Source: Lachnospiraceae bacterium
GTDB taxonomy: Bacteria > Bacillota > Clostridia > Lachnospirales > Lachnospiraceae
Direction of reading: 5' to 3'
Assembly (NCBI GenBank): GCA_017509985.1
Contig: JAFWOE010000045.1
Location: 1 to 64,000, forward strand
DNA length: 64,000 nucleotides
Each line of letters begins with the position of its first letter. The stretch's first letter is position 1. The notes under the pieces were generated by a model. It searched no databases and was not told where the DNA came from. It worked only from the letters and a program-made list of their open reading frames with translations. A program made the position numbers and the translations under genes. Shown here in pieces: positions 8,503 through 16,680 of the stretch.

Positions 8503-9261
8503 ATGTTTTATGAAAACGATCTGGGCTACGGTTCGATGATCAGCATCAGCAAGATCATCGCGGATAATTATAACGGGATTTACGAAGAACACAACGACGA
8601 AGGCTTTACTACAGCCGCTGCCCGCCGCGAGAGCTTTTACTCAAGGCAGTACATAACTGACCATTCCAAGGATGTCGCGGGCATCATAAGGCACTGTGCA
8701 GAAACAGCCGCCGCAGGCGGTCCGAACAAGATCAGCTTTATCACCGAGCTGATGCCGGGAGACTATGAGTCCCTGCTGACAGCTTCCGGATATACCCGGC
8801 TTGCAGCCCAGCATTCCATGTGGGCCTATACCGACCGGCTCGTTCAGTTTCCTCCGTTCACCAAAGGAGAGATCCGCCGGATCGAACGGGATGAACTGGA
8901 TGAATGGAAGGATACGATGCAGAAAGGCTTTGGAAAACAGCGAGATGAACAGCTGCTGTACGAAGTGCTCTTCGATTCAAAACGGGTACGCTTCTACGGC
9001 TGCTTTATCGATGGGAAGATCGTCGGGACAGCCATGACGGCCATTGACGGAGACCTTTCCGGCATGCATGAGGGAGCCGTCCTGCCCGAATACCGCAGGC
9101 TCGGGATCATCACTTCGCTGATCATGAAGATGACCTCGGACCTTCGCGATCTTCATATCGGAAAAGTCTCCCTTCAGGCATCCGATATGGGTCATCCGGT
9201 CTACGCCAGTGCAGGCATCATCAAGACCGGAATGATCGAGACCTGGTTCTTTGAACAGTAA
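8503..9261 (+). CDS. GNAT-family N-acetyltransferase
   Basis: The protein has 252 residues. The C-terminal half carries a GNAT fold: a beta strand GCFIDGKIVGTAM, then the acetyl-CoA loop region HEGAVLPEYRRLGIITSLIM (consensus R/Q-x-x-G-x-G/A is present as RRLGI). The N-terminal half (1-125) looks like a second, degenerate GNAT-like domain. The start at 8503 lies one base after the upstream stop and uses GGAGGAG at the end of that gene, so translation is probably coupled. The substrate is unknown; its place between a decarboxylase and a dehydrogenase suggests a small amine or amino acid. Confidence 0.75.
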   Translation: MFYENDLGYGSMISISKIIADNYNGIYEEHNDEGFTTAAARRESFYSRQYITDHSKDVAGIIRHCAETAAAGGPNKISFITELMPGDYESLLTASGYTRLAAQHSMWAYTDRLVQFPPFTKGEIRRIERDELDEWKDTMQKGFGKQRDEQLLYEVLFDSKRVRFYGCFIDGKIVGTAMTAIDGDLSGMHEGAVLPEYRRLGIITSLIMKMTSDLRDLHIGKVSLQASDMGHPVYASAGIIKTGMIETWFFEQ

Positions 9262-9296
9262 CTCATTTATTAATACAAATTTTACAGGAGAGAATT

Positions 9297-10406
9297 ATGG
9301 AAGAGACAAGGCCTTACCTGCCATGGGAAATGGCAGAAGCATTCATGACAGATGTATTCGTAAAATACGGTGTTCCAGAAGAAGACGCCAAAATCTGCAC
9401 GGATGTGCTTCTGGAATCAGACCGCCGAGGGATCGAAAGCCACGGCTGCAACCGTTTTAAACCGATCTATCTGGACCGCATCAAAAACGGTACACTGCTG
9501 CCGGTCACAAAGATCGATATTCTGAAAGAAACGGAAACGACCTGCGTGATGGACGCCAACAACGGGATGGGTATGGTTGCCAGCTATAAGATGATGGAAA
9601 AACTGATCGAAAAAGCCGGAAAATACGGAATGGCCGGCGGAGCGGTCACGAATTCCACACATTACGGTATCGCGGGCTACTGGACGACGATGGCTGCGAA
9701 AGCCGGTATGATCGGCATTTCCGGAACCAATGCACGCCCCTCCGTTGCGCCGACTTTTGGTATAGACAATATGATGGGTACCAACCCCCTTACGTTCACT
9801 ATGCCGACGGATGAAGACTTTTTCTTCAACTTTGACTGTGCGACTTCGACCATACAGAACGGAAAGATCGAATACTACGCCAGATCCGGCAAGGAAACGC
9901 CGGCCGGCCTTGTTGTAGACCGGGAAGGCAATACCATGACCGAATCCGCAAAGATCCTGACCGAAATGCGCGCCGGAAGGGCTGCCCTCCTGCCGCTGGG
10001 CGGACTCGGGGAAGCCACCGGCGGCTATAAGGGATACGGGTTCACCGCAGTCGTCGAGATCCTTTCCGCGGCGCTGGCCGGCGGACCGTTCATGAAAGAA
10101 TTAAGCGGCAAAGATGAGAACGGCAACAACTGCATGTACCGGCTTGGTCATTTCTTCTTCGTAATCAACCCGGAGGCGTTCATGGGGCTTGAAACTTTCA
10201 AAGCCACTGCCGGAGCGATCTGCCGCGGCTTGCGCAATTCCACCGTTGCGCCCGGTGCGGAACGTATCTATACCGCAGGAGAAAAAGAGCATCTGGCATG
10301 GCTGGACCGTAAAGACAAGGGTGTTCCTGTGGGTGAATCCATTCAGAAAGAGTTTATCGCACTGCGCGATGAATGCGGGCTGGATTATAAATTCCCGTTT
10401 GAGTGA
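9297..10406 (+). CDS. Ldh2-family (malate/L-lactate/imine) NAD(P)H oxidoreductase
   Basis: This 369-residue protein belongs to the Ldh_2 family, which is not related to Rossmann-fold lactate dehydrogenases and includes archaeal-type malate dehydrogenase, ureidoglycolate dehydrogenase and delta-1-piperideine-2-carboxylate reductase. Visible hallmarks are RGIESHGCNRF, the catalytic histidine in NSTHYGIAGYW, the cofactor segment MGTNPLTF and GGYKGYGF near residue 245. The start follows ACAGGAGAG. It is the last gene of the operon and may reduce a keto acid or cyclic imine linked to the decarboxylase substrate; that link is inferred from position only. Confidence 0.82.
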   Translation: MEETRPYLPWEMAEAFMTDVFVKYGVPEEDAKICTDVLLESDRRGIESHGCNRFKPIYLDRIKNGTLLPVTKIDILKETETTCVMDANNGMGMVASYKMMEKLIEKAGKYGMAGGAVTNSTHYGIAGYWTTMAAKAGMIGISGTNARPSVAPTFGIDNMMGTNPLTFTMPTDEDFFFNFDCATSTIQNGKIEYYARSGKETPAGLVVDREGNTMTESAKILTEMRAGRAALLPLGGLGEATGGYKGYGFTAVVEILSAALAGGPFMKELSGKDENGNNCMYRLGHFFFVINPEAFMGLETFKATAGAICRGLRNSTVAPGAERIYTAGEKEHLAWLDRKDKGVPVGESIQKEFIALRDECGLDYKFPFE

Positions 10407-10681
10407 CATACCGTTAATGATTTAAACGGATACAACACGGAAGGCTGCCGTATCGGCAGCCTTCTGCGTTGAGATGAGATTAAAAAAGAATGATCCGGTC
10501 TGTAAAACCGTGTTGATTCCATATGTTGTATATTAAAACTCCTTCGTCCCCCCGCATATGCAGGCATGGCCAAAATGGAAAAAACCATGCCTGCTGCGGC
10601 TATAAACGAAAAACAAGGTATAAATATCTTTCTAAACGACCCGCTTTTCTGCTTCTCTACTGCATCATAAGCACCGGACAA
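10385..10681 (-). pseudogene. Possible remnant of the riboswitch-controlled gene (signal-peptide-like start only)
   Basis: Downstream of the cobalamin riboswitch a short minus-strand frame encodes a hydrophobic segment, FSFIAAAGMVFSILAMPAYA, that looks like a complete signal peptide with an A-x-A cleavage site. The residues after it are short, basic and unlike any known domain, and the frame runs into a hairpin. In related bacteria the cobalt transporter CbiM often has a signal peptide ending AYA before its mature MHIMEG start, so a truncated cbiM-type gene is possible but not shown. A convincing start codon and ribosome site are missing. Confidence 0.3.
10441..10463. terminator. Hairpin terminator, probably shared by both strands
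   Basis: AAGGCTGCCG and CGGCAGCCTT form a perfect 10-base stem with a 3-base loop, 35 bases after the dehydrogenase stop. The following T tract is weak on both strands. Confidence 0.55.
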
Positions 10682-10786
10682 TACAAATACGGATACGGCT
10701 ATTCTTATATTGCAAAGAACAGCAGTATCCGTTTTCCAACTGCATATCGGTGCGTATGTAATAGATCCGCGTATTCGCACATTGTT

Positions 10787-11016
10787 CAGGCAGGTCTCCT
10801 GACTCGCGGATCATAGCCTCCTCATCCTTCTCAGAAAAACTGTTTTCCAATGGATCTGCTGATTCGGCTCCCCGTTTACAGTGGCGGGCCCGTGCAGGAT
10901 TCTCACCTGCTTCCCTCTTGGCTTTAAGATAAAAATGTCTTAAAGAACCTGAACTTTTCGGAACGGGTTTGCACCCGGTCCGTGAAATATTCTGTTTCGA
11001 AAGTTCACCTGATATT
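10787..11016 (-). promoter_or_regulatory. Cobalamin riboswitch
   Basis: The minus strand shows the ordered conserved blocks of the B12 aptamer: an AGGTGAA start near 11010, AGAGGGAAGCAGGTGAGAA, CCGCCACTGTAA, and the closing GAGTCAGGAGACCTGCCT at about 10805-10788. An imperfect stem between CGGATAC and GTATCCG lies 60-100 bases further on and could be the expression platform. It reads away from the MATE gene and towards a region with no intact gene. Confidence 0.93.
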
Positions 11017-11037
11017 CAAGTTTACGTTGTAATAATA

Positions 11038-12426
11038 TTACATAATGTCCGGTGAATAGTCAAGCATCTCTTTTTCCAGCCGGTTCAGATGCCGGAACAT
11101 AGCAACGATAAACGGAATGCTGAGCACCGTTCCGATAATATCGGCAAACGGCTGTGAGGCGATCAAACCGTCCTGGCCGAACAACAGTGATGCGGTTATG
11201 ACGACAGGGATAAAAATCAGGCCGCTTCGGAACGAGGCCAGAACCGCCGCGCGCACGGAAAAGCCTACGCTCTGGTAAGTCATATTCGCGGTGATCGAGG
11301 CCGAAACCAGAGGCAGGACAAGGCACTGAAGCTTCAGCGCACGGCATCCCAGCTCAAGGATCGCAGAGTCGTCACGAAAGGCAGAAATGATCCTTGCAGC
11401 ATTAAAATATCCCAAAAGGCCAAGTATCAGCAGCAGCCCGGCAAGAAATGCCAGAAGGAAAAGCATGCCTTGCTTTACCCGGTCATATTTTTTTGCCCCG
11501 TAATTGAATCCGCAGACCGGCTGGAAGCCATGTCCGATCCCGATCGAAGCGGAAAACAGGAAATTGGTCACTCTGGAAGAAATGCTCATGGCGGCGATCG
11601 CCATCTCTCCTCCGCAGAGTTTGGCTGCGTGATTCAGTGCACTGGCCGATACACCAAAAAGTCCCTGGCGGACCAGACTCGGCAGGCCGGTATAGAGCGT
11701 TTTCCCGATCACTTTCGGATCACGGGAAACAAAACGATAATGAATCGAGACCTGACTCTTCCGTCGGACAAAAGCCGATACCAGGATCGAAAGAGAGACG
11801 TACTGTGAAACGCAGGTCGCCAGTCCGGCTCCCGCGATGCCCATTCCGGTATGCCTGACCAACAGATAGTCGCCCAGGATATTCAGCAGTGCGCCGCTCC
11901 CGAGCCCGATCATCCCGTAAAAAGCTTTGCCTTCATAACGAAGAATGTTGTTCAGAATAAAAGAGGCAACCATTGCAGGCACTGCGGCAAGAATATAATA
12001 AGCATAGCTTTTTGCATAGGGAAGAATCAGCCGGGTACTGCCGAGCGCAAACATGAGGTCGTCCATAAAAAAATAAGAAACGACGGAAAACACCGCACCT
12101 GCAGCGATTCCCGTATAAAAAGTCGTTGCGGAATAGATTTTTGCCTTGTCAACGTCGCCGGCCCCCAGAAGCCTGCTGATTATGCTTCCGGCGCCGGTAC
12201 CGAACATGAAACCTATGGCCTGAATAATGGCCATAAGAGAAAAGACGATTCCGGTAGCCGCGCTTTCGAATACGCCGAGGCTGCTGACAAAATAGGTGTC
12301 CGCCAGATTATAGACGTTCGTAATGAGCATGCTGACGGTAGAAGGTACGGCAAGCGTAAGGATCAGCTTTCCGACCGAAGTCTGTGTCATTCTGTTATAT
12401 TGTGCTTTATAAACCTCCTGCTTCAT
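11038..12426 (-). CDS. MATE-family multidrug/solute exporter
   Basis: The protein has 462 residues with about 12 predicted membrane segments in two MatE halves (about 17-180 and 240-400). Both halves carry the typical entry sequence, seen first as GKLILTLAVPSTVSMLITNVYNLADTYF. These antiporters export cationic drugs or metabolites using a Na+ or H+ gradient; the substrate cannot be told from sequence. It lies 35 bases downstream of the LRR gene on the same strand and may be the last gene of that operon. The ATG at 12426 has only a weak ribosome site. An AGGAGG overlaps its fourth to sixth codons but is 23 bases before the next Met. Confidence 0.9.
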   Translation of the reverse strand: MKQEVYKAQYNRMTQTSVGKLILTLAVPSTVSMLITNVYNLADTYFVSSLGVFESAATGIVFSLMAIIQAIGFMFGTGAGSIISRLLGAGDVDKAKIYSATTFYTGIAAGAVFSVVSYFFMDDLMFALGSTRLILPYAKSYAYYILAAVPAMVASFILNNILRYEGKAFYGMIGLGSGALLNILGDYLLVRHTGMGIAGAGLATCVSQYVSLSILVSAFVRRKSQVSIHYRFVSRDPKVIGKTLYTGLPSLVRQGLFGVSASALNHAAKLCGGEMAIAAMSISSRVTNFLFSASIGIGHGFQPVCGFNYGAKKYDRVKQGMLFLLAFLAGLLLILGLLGYFNAARIISAFRDDSAILELGCRALKLQCLVLPLVSASITANMTYQSVGFSVRAAVLASFRSGLIFIPVVITASLLFGQDGLIASQPFADIIGTVLSIPFIVAMFRHLNRLEKEMLDYSPDIM

Positions 12427-12461
12427 CTTTTGGCACTTCTCGTCTTCTTCTGAGCCGCTCC

Positions 12462-13349
12462 TTATATCGTGAAATCATATTCGGACGTTTTATAATTCAT
12501 GTTTTTGTAATTCATCATCCACACCAGCAGATCTTTCCGGTCCGTCCGGTTGATCTGATCCGTGAACCAATCGATATTCTTCTCCGTGAAAAAGCCAGCG
12601 TCCGCGAGATCTTCAAGCGTTTCCTCGGATCCCTTTTCTGCCGCAGCTTCCAACACTTCTTCCGGATGTGAACGCAGGTTATCCGCCATCTGTTTCGCGG
12701 TTTCATCGGAGATCTCATACCCCCGGCTGATCCGTTCCCGGATCATTTTTATCCTCTGGGGATTGAAGTGGTCCCCGCACAAAAACCGGTCATATTCTGT
12801 AAAATCGTATATTTTCCCGTTCTTTCCGAAGCCTTCCAGAAGTTTTTTCAGATAATAGCTGTGATCCTTCGGGAACCAGATCGTCACATCCGGTCCTTCC
12901 AGATATACGGAAAGGACCGTGCAGTCATAAAACGCGTCTTTTCCGATGGCTGTCACTTCGGACGGTACCGTAATATTATCTTTCTTCCCGGTCACGCGGA
13001 GAAGCCTGAGGCTGCCGTCCGGCTGCTTTTCACAGAAGCAGCACCCTTTCTGAACAAAATGCCTGTTTTCCGGATCGATCCCGATCTCGGAGATGCCCTT
13101 CTGATCGGAAGCCCAGCCTCCGCCATTGGAAAGGGCGCCTTCCGGAATGCATTCGAGGGAGGCAGGGATGATCAGTTTTTCAAGCCACGGCTGACCGGCG
13201 AAAGCATCCTTTGATATTCCATACGTACCCGGACGGATGGCATATTCTCTGCGTTCTTCCTCCGGATCTGTGCTTTTCAGTATCAGTCTGCCGTTTTCTT
13301 CGGCATATCTTCCGTAGGTATCGGAAACGTACACGCGATTTTTCCTCAA
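12462..13349 (-). CDS. BspA-type leucine-rich repeat (LRR_5) protein, third gene of a VWA-MoxR module
   Basis: The protein has 295 residues and no signal peptide, so it is cytoplasmic. Residues 40-160 contain LRR_5-like repeats (YGISKDAFAGQPWLEKLIIPASLECIP, split over two turns, and VPSEVTAIGKDAFYDCTVL). The C-terminal 100 residues are helical and charged and are not recognised; they resemble HEAT/ankyrin-like pairs (HPEEVLEAAAEKGSEETL). It begins at a TTG 11 bases after the MoxR stop with a poor ribosome site, which suggests translational coupling. It could be a recognition or client-binding part of the VWA-MoxR machine; this is inferred from position only. Confidence 0.6.
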   Translation of the reverse strand: MRKNRVYVSDTYGRYAEENGRLILKSTDPEEERREYAIRPGTYGISKDAFAGQPWLEKLIIPASLECIPEGALSNGGGWASDQKGISEIGIDPENRHFVQKGCCFCEKQPDGSLRLLRVTGKKDNITVPSEVTAIGKDAFYDCTVLSVYLEGPDVTIWFPKDHSYYLKKLLEGFGKNGKIYDFTEYDRFLCGDHFNPQRIKMIRERISRGYEISDETAKQMADNLRSHPEEVLEAAAEKGSEETLEDLADAGFFTEKNIDWFTDQINRTDRKDLLVWMMNYKNMNYKTSEYDFTI

Positions 13350-13360
13350 TGATGAACGGT

Positions 13361-14743
13361 TCAGATCACCAGATCGTCCTCCGTTATCCTTTCCCTTTCC
13401 AGTTCAGACAGCTCTTCGTCGATCTGCTTCCCGCGTTCATAAAGCAGGAATTTCTGATTGTATTTAAAATAGGCATCACAGCCTTTTTCGGAGATAAACC
13501 GGGAGCTTAAATAGTTAACCGTCAGCTCCGTAACGAGGATAAGCATCTCGTTGTCTTCCCCGAAGTTCTCCGCAACAAACTCAAATATGTTTTCCAGCTG
13601 CCCTTTGATATCGGCGGTCTGCGATTTCATATCACGGACCTCCGCTTCAAACTCGTTTTTCATCCGTTCGAAATTGAGTTCTCGTTCCCTGGTCGGACGA
13701 TCCGCCAGCTTTTCTTTCTCTCCTCGAAGCTCCGGAAGGCGCGCCTTCAGTTCCTCTTCTTTCTCGATATTATCCCTGATCCGCGGCAGGATGGCTTCGA
13801 TCAGCAGGCCCGTTACGGAGATCCGCTCGTCAAAGCCGGCACGCTTTGCCATTTCATTCACTGCCTCATCCTGCGTGCCGCGAAGGATCCTGCTGATCTG
13901 ATAATCGGTGCGGTATCTGGTATACAGTTCATAATAGACCGCAAATTCCCCGATGATCCGTTTGTTTCTTAAATACTGGGCGATCAGGGATTCATCGACC
14001 GGGAATCCTTTCTCTTCATACATTTTGATCGCCTCGGAAAGATCTTCCCATCCGCGGGCAGTCACGTAGGATTTCCCGTCGATAGTGTTTTCGATCGCGT
14101 AAAAGTCCTCTTTTTTGATCTCCAGATAGGTAATGATCGCCCGGTGAACATTTCTTCTGCGCGCATAGTAAAGCCACGCGTCCAGATCCGGTACGACTTC
14201 GATCATCTTCAGACGGTCCATAGTGACAACATCGAATTCCCGGACGGAACGGTTGAATTCCGGCGGGTTGCCGGCCGTTACGACGACCCAGCCTTTCGGA
14301 ACCTTATGGTTTCCGAACACCTTATACTGAAGGAACTGAAGCATGGAAGGTCCCAGTGTTTCGGATACACAGTTGATCTCATCCAGAAAGAGGATCCCCT
14401 CATCCTTGCCGCTCTCCTCGATCCTGTCATAGACCGTGGCAATGATCTCGCTCATTGTATAACGGGAAATATCATAGGTCTGACCCTGGTATTTCTTCTG
14501 TACGATGAATGGCAGGCCAAGCGCGCTCTGTCTCGTATGATGGGTCATCGAATAAGCAACCAGCGAAATATCGAGTTCCTCGGCGATCTGTTCCATGATC
14601 GCAGTCTTGCCGATTCCGGGAGCACCGTAAAGAAAGATCGGCCTCTGTTTTTCCAGCGGAATACGATACTCTCCTTTTTCGTCCTTTGTCAGATAGATAC
14701 TGACAGCTCTTTTGATCTGTTCCTTCGCTTCACGGATGTTCAA
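13361..14743 (-). CDS. MoxR-family AAA+ ATPase
   Basis: The protein has 460 residues. The N-terminal AAA+ domain has Walker A GAPGIGKTAIM (about residue 40) and Walker B GILFLDEINC (about residue 115), with a sensor-1 Asn in VVTAGNPPEF. The C-terminal third (about 300-400) is a long charged coiled-coil segment. MoxR ATPases act as chaperones for complex assembly together with a VWA partner, here the gene just upstream. The start is a TTG at 14743 with AAGGAG ten bases before it; no better ATG exists. Close relatives of RavA-ViaA-like pairs lack the LRR third gene seen here. Confidence 0.85.
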   Translation of the reverse strand: MNIREAKEQIKRAVSIYLTKDEKGEYRIPLEKQRPIFLYGAPGIGKTAIMEQIAEELDISLVAYSMTHHTRQSALGLPFIVQKKYQGQTYDISRYTMSEIIATVYDRIEESGKDEGILFLDEINCVSETLGPSMLQFLQYKVFGNHKVPKGWVVVTAGNPPEFNRSVREFDVVTMDRLKMIEVVPDLDAWLYYARRRNVHRAIITYLEIKKEDFYAIENTIDGKSYVTARGWEDLSEAIKMYEEKGFPVDESLIAQYLRNKRIIGEFAVYYELYTRYRTDYQISRILRGTQDEAVNEMAKRAGFDERISVTGLLIEAILPRIRDNIEKEEELKARLPELRGEKEKLADRPTRERELNFERMKNEFEAEVRDMKSQTADIKGQLENIFEFVAENFGEDNEMLILVTELTVNYLSSRFISEKGCDAYFKYNQKFLLYERGKQIDEELSELERERITEDDLVI

Positions 14744-14794
14744 TTGCCCTGTTCTCCTTTTTCGGTTTCCATGTTATCAGTTTTTCAACTGCAT

Positions 14795-16225
14795 CTAAAG
14801 AAATGATTTTCTGGCCTTCCGGTCGAACTCTTCGACCGTCGTGACCAGGGTATATGCCCAGGCCGGGATCTTCGGTTTTTCCAGATCGTCTTCGATGACG
14901 ATAAATGCCACCGGATATTCCGGTGCGGAATTCGGGAATACGCCAAGGCCGTCGGTAAAATAGATCATGCCGCGCAGATCGGTAAAGTCCCTGTTTTTGA
15001 TATGTTCATCCACATGCCGGAACACCGGACGGAAATCCGTTCCTCCGTAGCCGCGCACTTTCAGGTGCGAGATATACCGGTCGAATTCAGCCATGGAACG
15101 GATGGTGTCATCGCTCTGGATCTCCGAATCGCATTGAATGATATGTACGTTCATATTGGAAAAGAACGCATCCGACTCCTTAAGGATCGTATAAGTCTTA
15201 TTCAGGAAGCATCGTACGATCCTGCCCTGGCAGGAGCCTGAAGTATCGATCGCGATCACAAAATCATGGATCCGGTTCATATCCTGATATTCCAGCGGTT
15301 CGATCAGCGGCATGTTTTTGTAAAGCTGCATGCCATAGGTATAATAAATATAATCGTACTCGTCGGGATTGACCCGGATCTCCTCCCGAAGAGCCACAAA
15401 CTTTTTCAAAAAGCTGCTGTAATCCTGTTTTTCCTTATACAGTGCCCTGATATTATCGATGGCACTTCCAGGCATTGAATCACGGTAGCGCTGAAAGATC
15501 TCGGCATCCAGCTTTACTGCATTGGAGAGATCTTTCCAGCGCTGCGCTGTGTCACCGTTATTGGAATCGCTCTCGCCTTCCCGGCTGATGATCTCCTTGC
15601 CGAACATCTCATTGGCGGAAAGCCACATTCCGTGCGTATCCGCAAGAAACAGACTGCTCTTTCCCCTGTCTTTTTCAAAATACGGCCGGTGCTTATAATA
15701 ATAGTGATAGATGTTGTCGGCCGTCAGCGGGGCGACCGCATCTTTTAAAACGCCGATGAATGCTCTTTTGTTTTTATCTTCCGGAAGCGCCAGTTCCTTC
15801 CTTTCGAGACTCAGGATCACATTTTCGACCGCGATATCCGCGGAAAGATCCCACATCTCGATATTCAGCCGGTCATAACGGAACGGATGGCAGAAAAGGC
15901 AGTGAAAGATCATGTGAAGGTACACACGGTAGAGCCTGGTCCGGTCACGCCGGTAAAGCCGGATGATCGCGTCCGGATCCGCATAGACTGCCTCTCCGTT
16001 CGTGGCCGGAAGAAGCGCTTCATATTCCCGCACAGCGTTTTCTTCATTCTGTTCGGCAACAGTGCTTTCCCGAAGCGGTGAATAAGGCATACGCAGGATC
16101 GCCCGGTTCAGAAACGGCAGCCATACGATCATCTGTTCGCGTACCTGACGCATAATATCGCCGGCGATCCGCTCCTTCCGGATATCGATATACTTTTTAT
16201 GCTCCCTGTTTTCTTCCTGCGTCAT
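14795..16225 (-). CDS. VWA-like protein with N-terminal metallopeptidase-like domain (DUF2201-type)
   Basis: The protein has 476 residues. The N-terminal part (about 20-290) resembles the putative metallopeptidase domain that precedes VWA in this family, with an HMIFHCLFCHPF segment in place of the usual HExxH, so catalytic activity is doubtful. The C-terminal VWA domain has an intact MIDAS metal site: DTSGS (about residue 326), the Thr in GYGGTDF, and the Asp in YFTDGLG. It is the partner of the following MoxR ATPase. Its ATG overlaps the rimI stop by four bases, so it is translationally coupled to the t6A operon. Confidence 0.8.
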   Translation of the reverse strand: MTQEENREHKKYIDIRKERIAGDIMRQVREQMIVWLPFLNRAILRMPYSPLRESTVAEQNEENAVREYEALLPATNGEAVYADPDAIIRLYRRDRTRLYRVYLHMIFHCLFCHPFRYDRLNIEMWDLSADIAVENVILSLERKELALPEDKNKRAFIGVLKDAVAPLTADNIYHYYYKHRPYFEKDRGKSSLFLADTHGMWLSANEMFGKEIISREGESDSNNGDTAQRWKDLSNAVKLDAEIFQRYRDSMPGSAIDNIRALYKEKQDYSSFLKKFVALREEIRVNPDEYDYIYYTYGMQLYKNMPLIEPLEYQDMNRIHDFVIAIDTSGSCQGRIVRCFLNKTYTILKESDAFFSNMNVHIIQCDSEIQSDDTIRSMAEFDRYISHLKVRGYGGTDFRPVFRHVDEHIKNRDFTDLRGMIYFTDGLGVFPNSAPEYPVAFIVIEDDLEKPKIPAWAYTLVTTVEEFDRKARKSFL

Positions 16226-16680
16226 TGATTCCCGTTTTCAGTAAATATACTGTATTTCATAACAGAAGCATCTTCTTTTGGCTCTTCATAATAGTCTTTA
16301 CGGAGGCCGACCGGCTCAAATCCAAAGGAATGGTAAAGCCGGATGGCCGGATCATTGCTGACCCTTACTTCCAAAAAGATATCTTCAACTCCCCTGCTTT
16401 TCGCCAGATCAAGCATCTTACCGACAAGCATTCTTCCGATACCTTTTCCGCGGCAGGATTCCTTAACCGCAACGTTGGTGATATCTGCCTCCGGCCCTGC
16501 CTGGATCAGGCCGATATAACCGACAATCTTCTCCTCCTCGACCGCAGAAAGAAAAAGCGCATCCTCCCGGATCAGGAAAGTAAAGAACCCATTTGCCGTC
16601 CAGGGTACAGAAAAACTGTCTTTTTCGATCTGCAGTACTTCATCGAGATCGTCGATCTGCATTTCACGGATCCGAATCAT
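16222..16680 (-). CDS. rimI: Ribosomal protein bS18 alanine N-acetyltransferase
   Basis: This 152-residue single-domain GNAT enzyme has the acetyl-CoA loop seen as ESCRGKGIGRMLVGKML and the RimI-typical FLEVRVSNDPAIRLYHSFGF near residue 100. RimI acetylates the N-terminal alanine of ribosomal protein S18. Its ATG overlaps the tsaB stop by four bases, the usual tsaE-tsaB-rimI order of Firmicutes, and its own stop overlaps the VWA start. Confidence 0.92.
   Translation of the reverse strand: MIRIREMQIDDLDEVLQIEKDSFSVPWTANGFFTFLIREDALFLSAVEEEKIVGYIGLIQAGPEADITNVAVKESCRGKGIGRMLVGKMLDLAKSRGVEDIFLEVRVSNDPAIRLYHSFGFEPVGLRKDYYEEPKEDASVMKYSIFTENGNQ

Larger units (their letters stand above)
10407..11037. 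other. Intergenic region holding a terminator, a riboswitch and a decayed gene
   Basis: This 631-base stretch lies between the dehydrogenase and the MATE gene. It contains a hairpin after the dehydrogenase, a full cobalamin riboswitch on the minus strand, and between them a short minus-strand frame that starts like a signal peptide. No intact gene is present. Confidence 0.7.

Noticed and set aside
10665..10850. 61-codon minus-strand frame inside the cobalamin riboswitch
   Set aside because: It overlaps the conserved aptamer bases, which explain its sequence fully.
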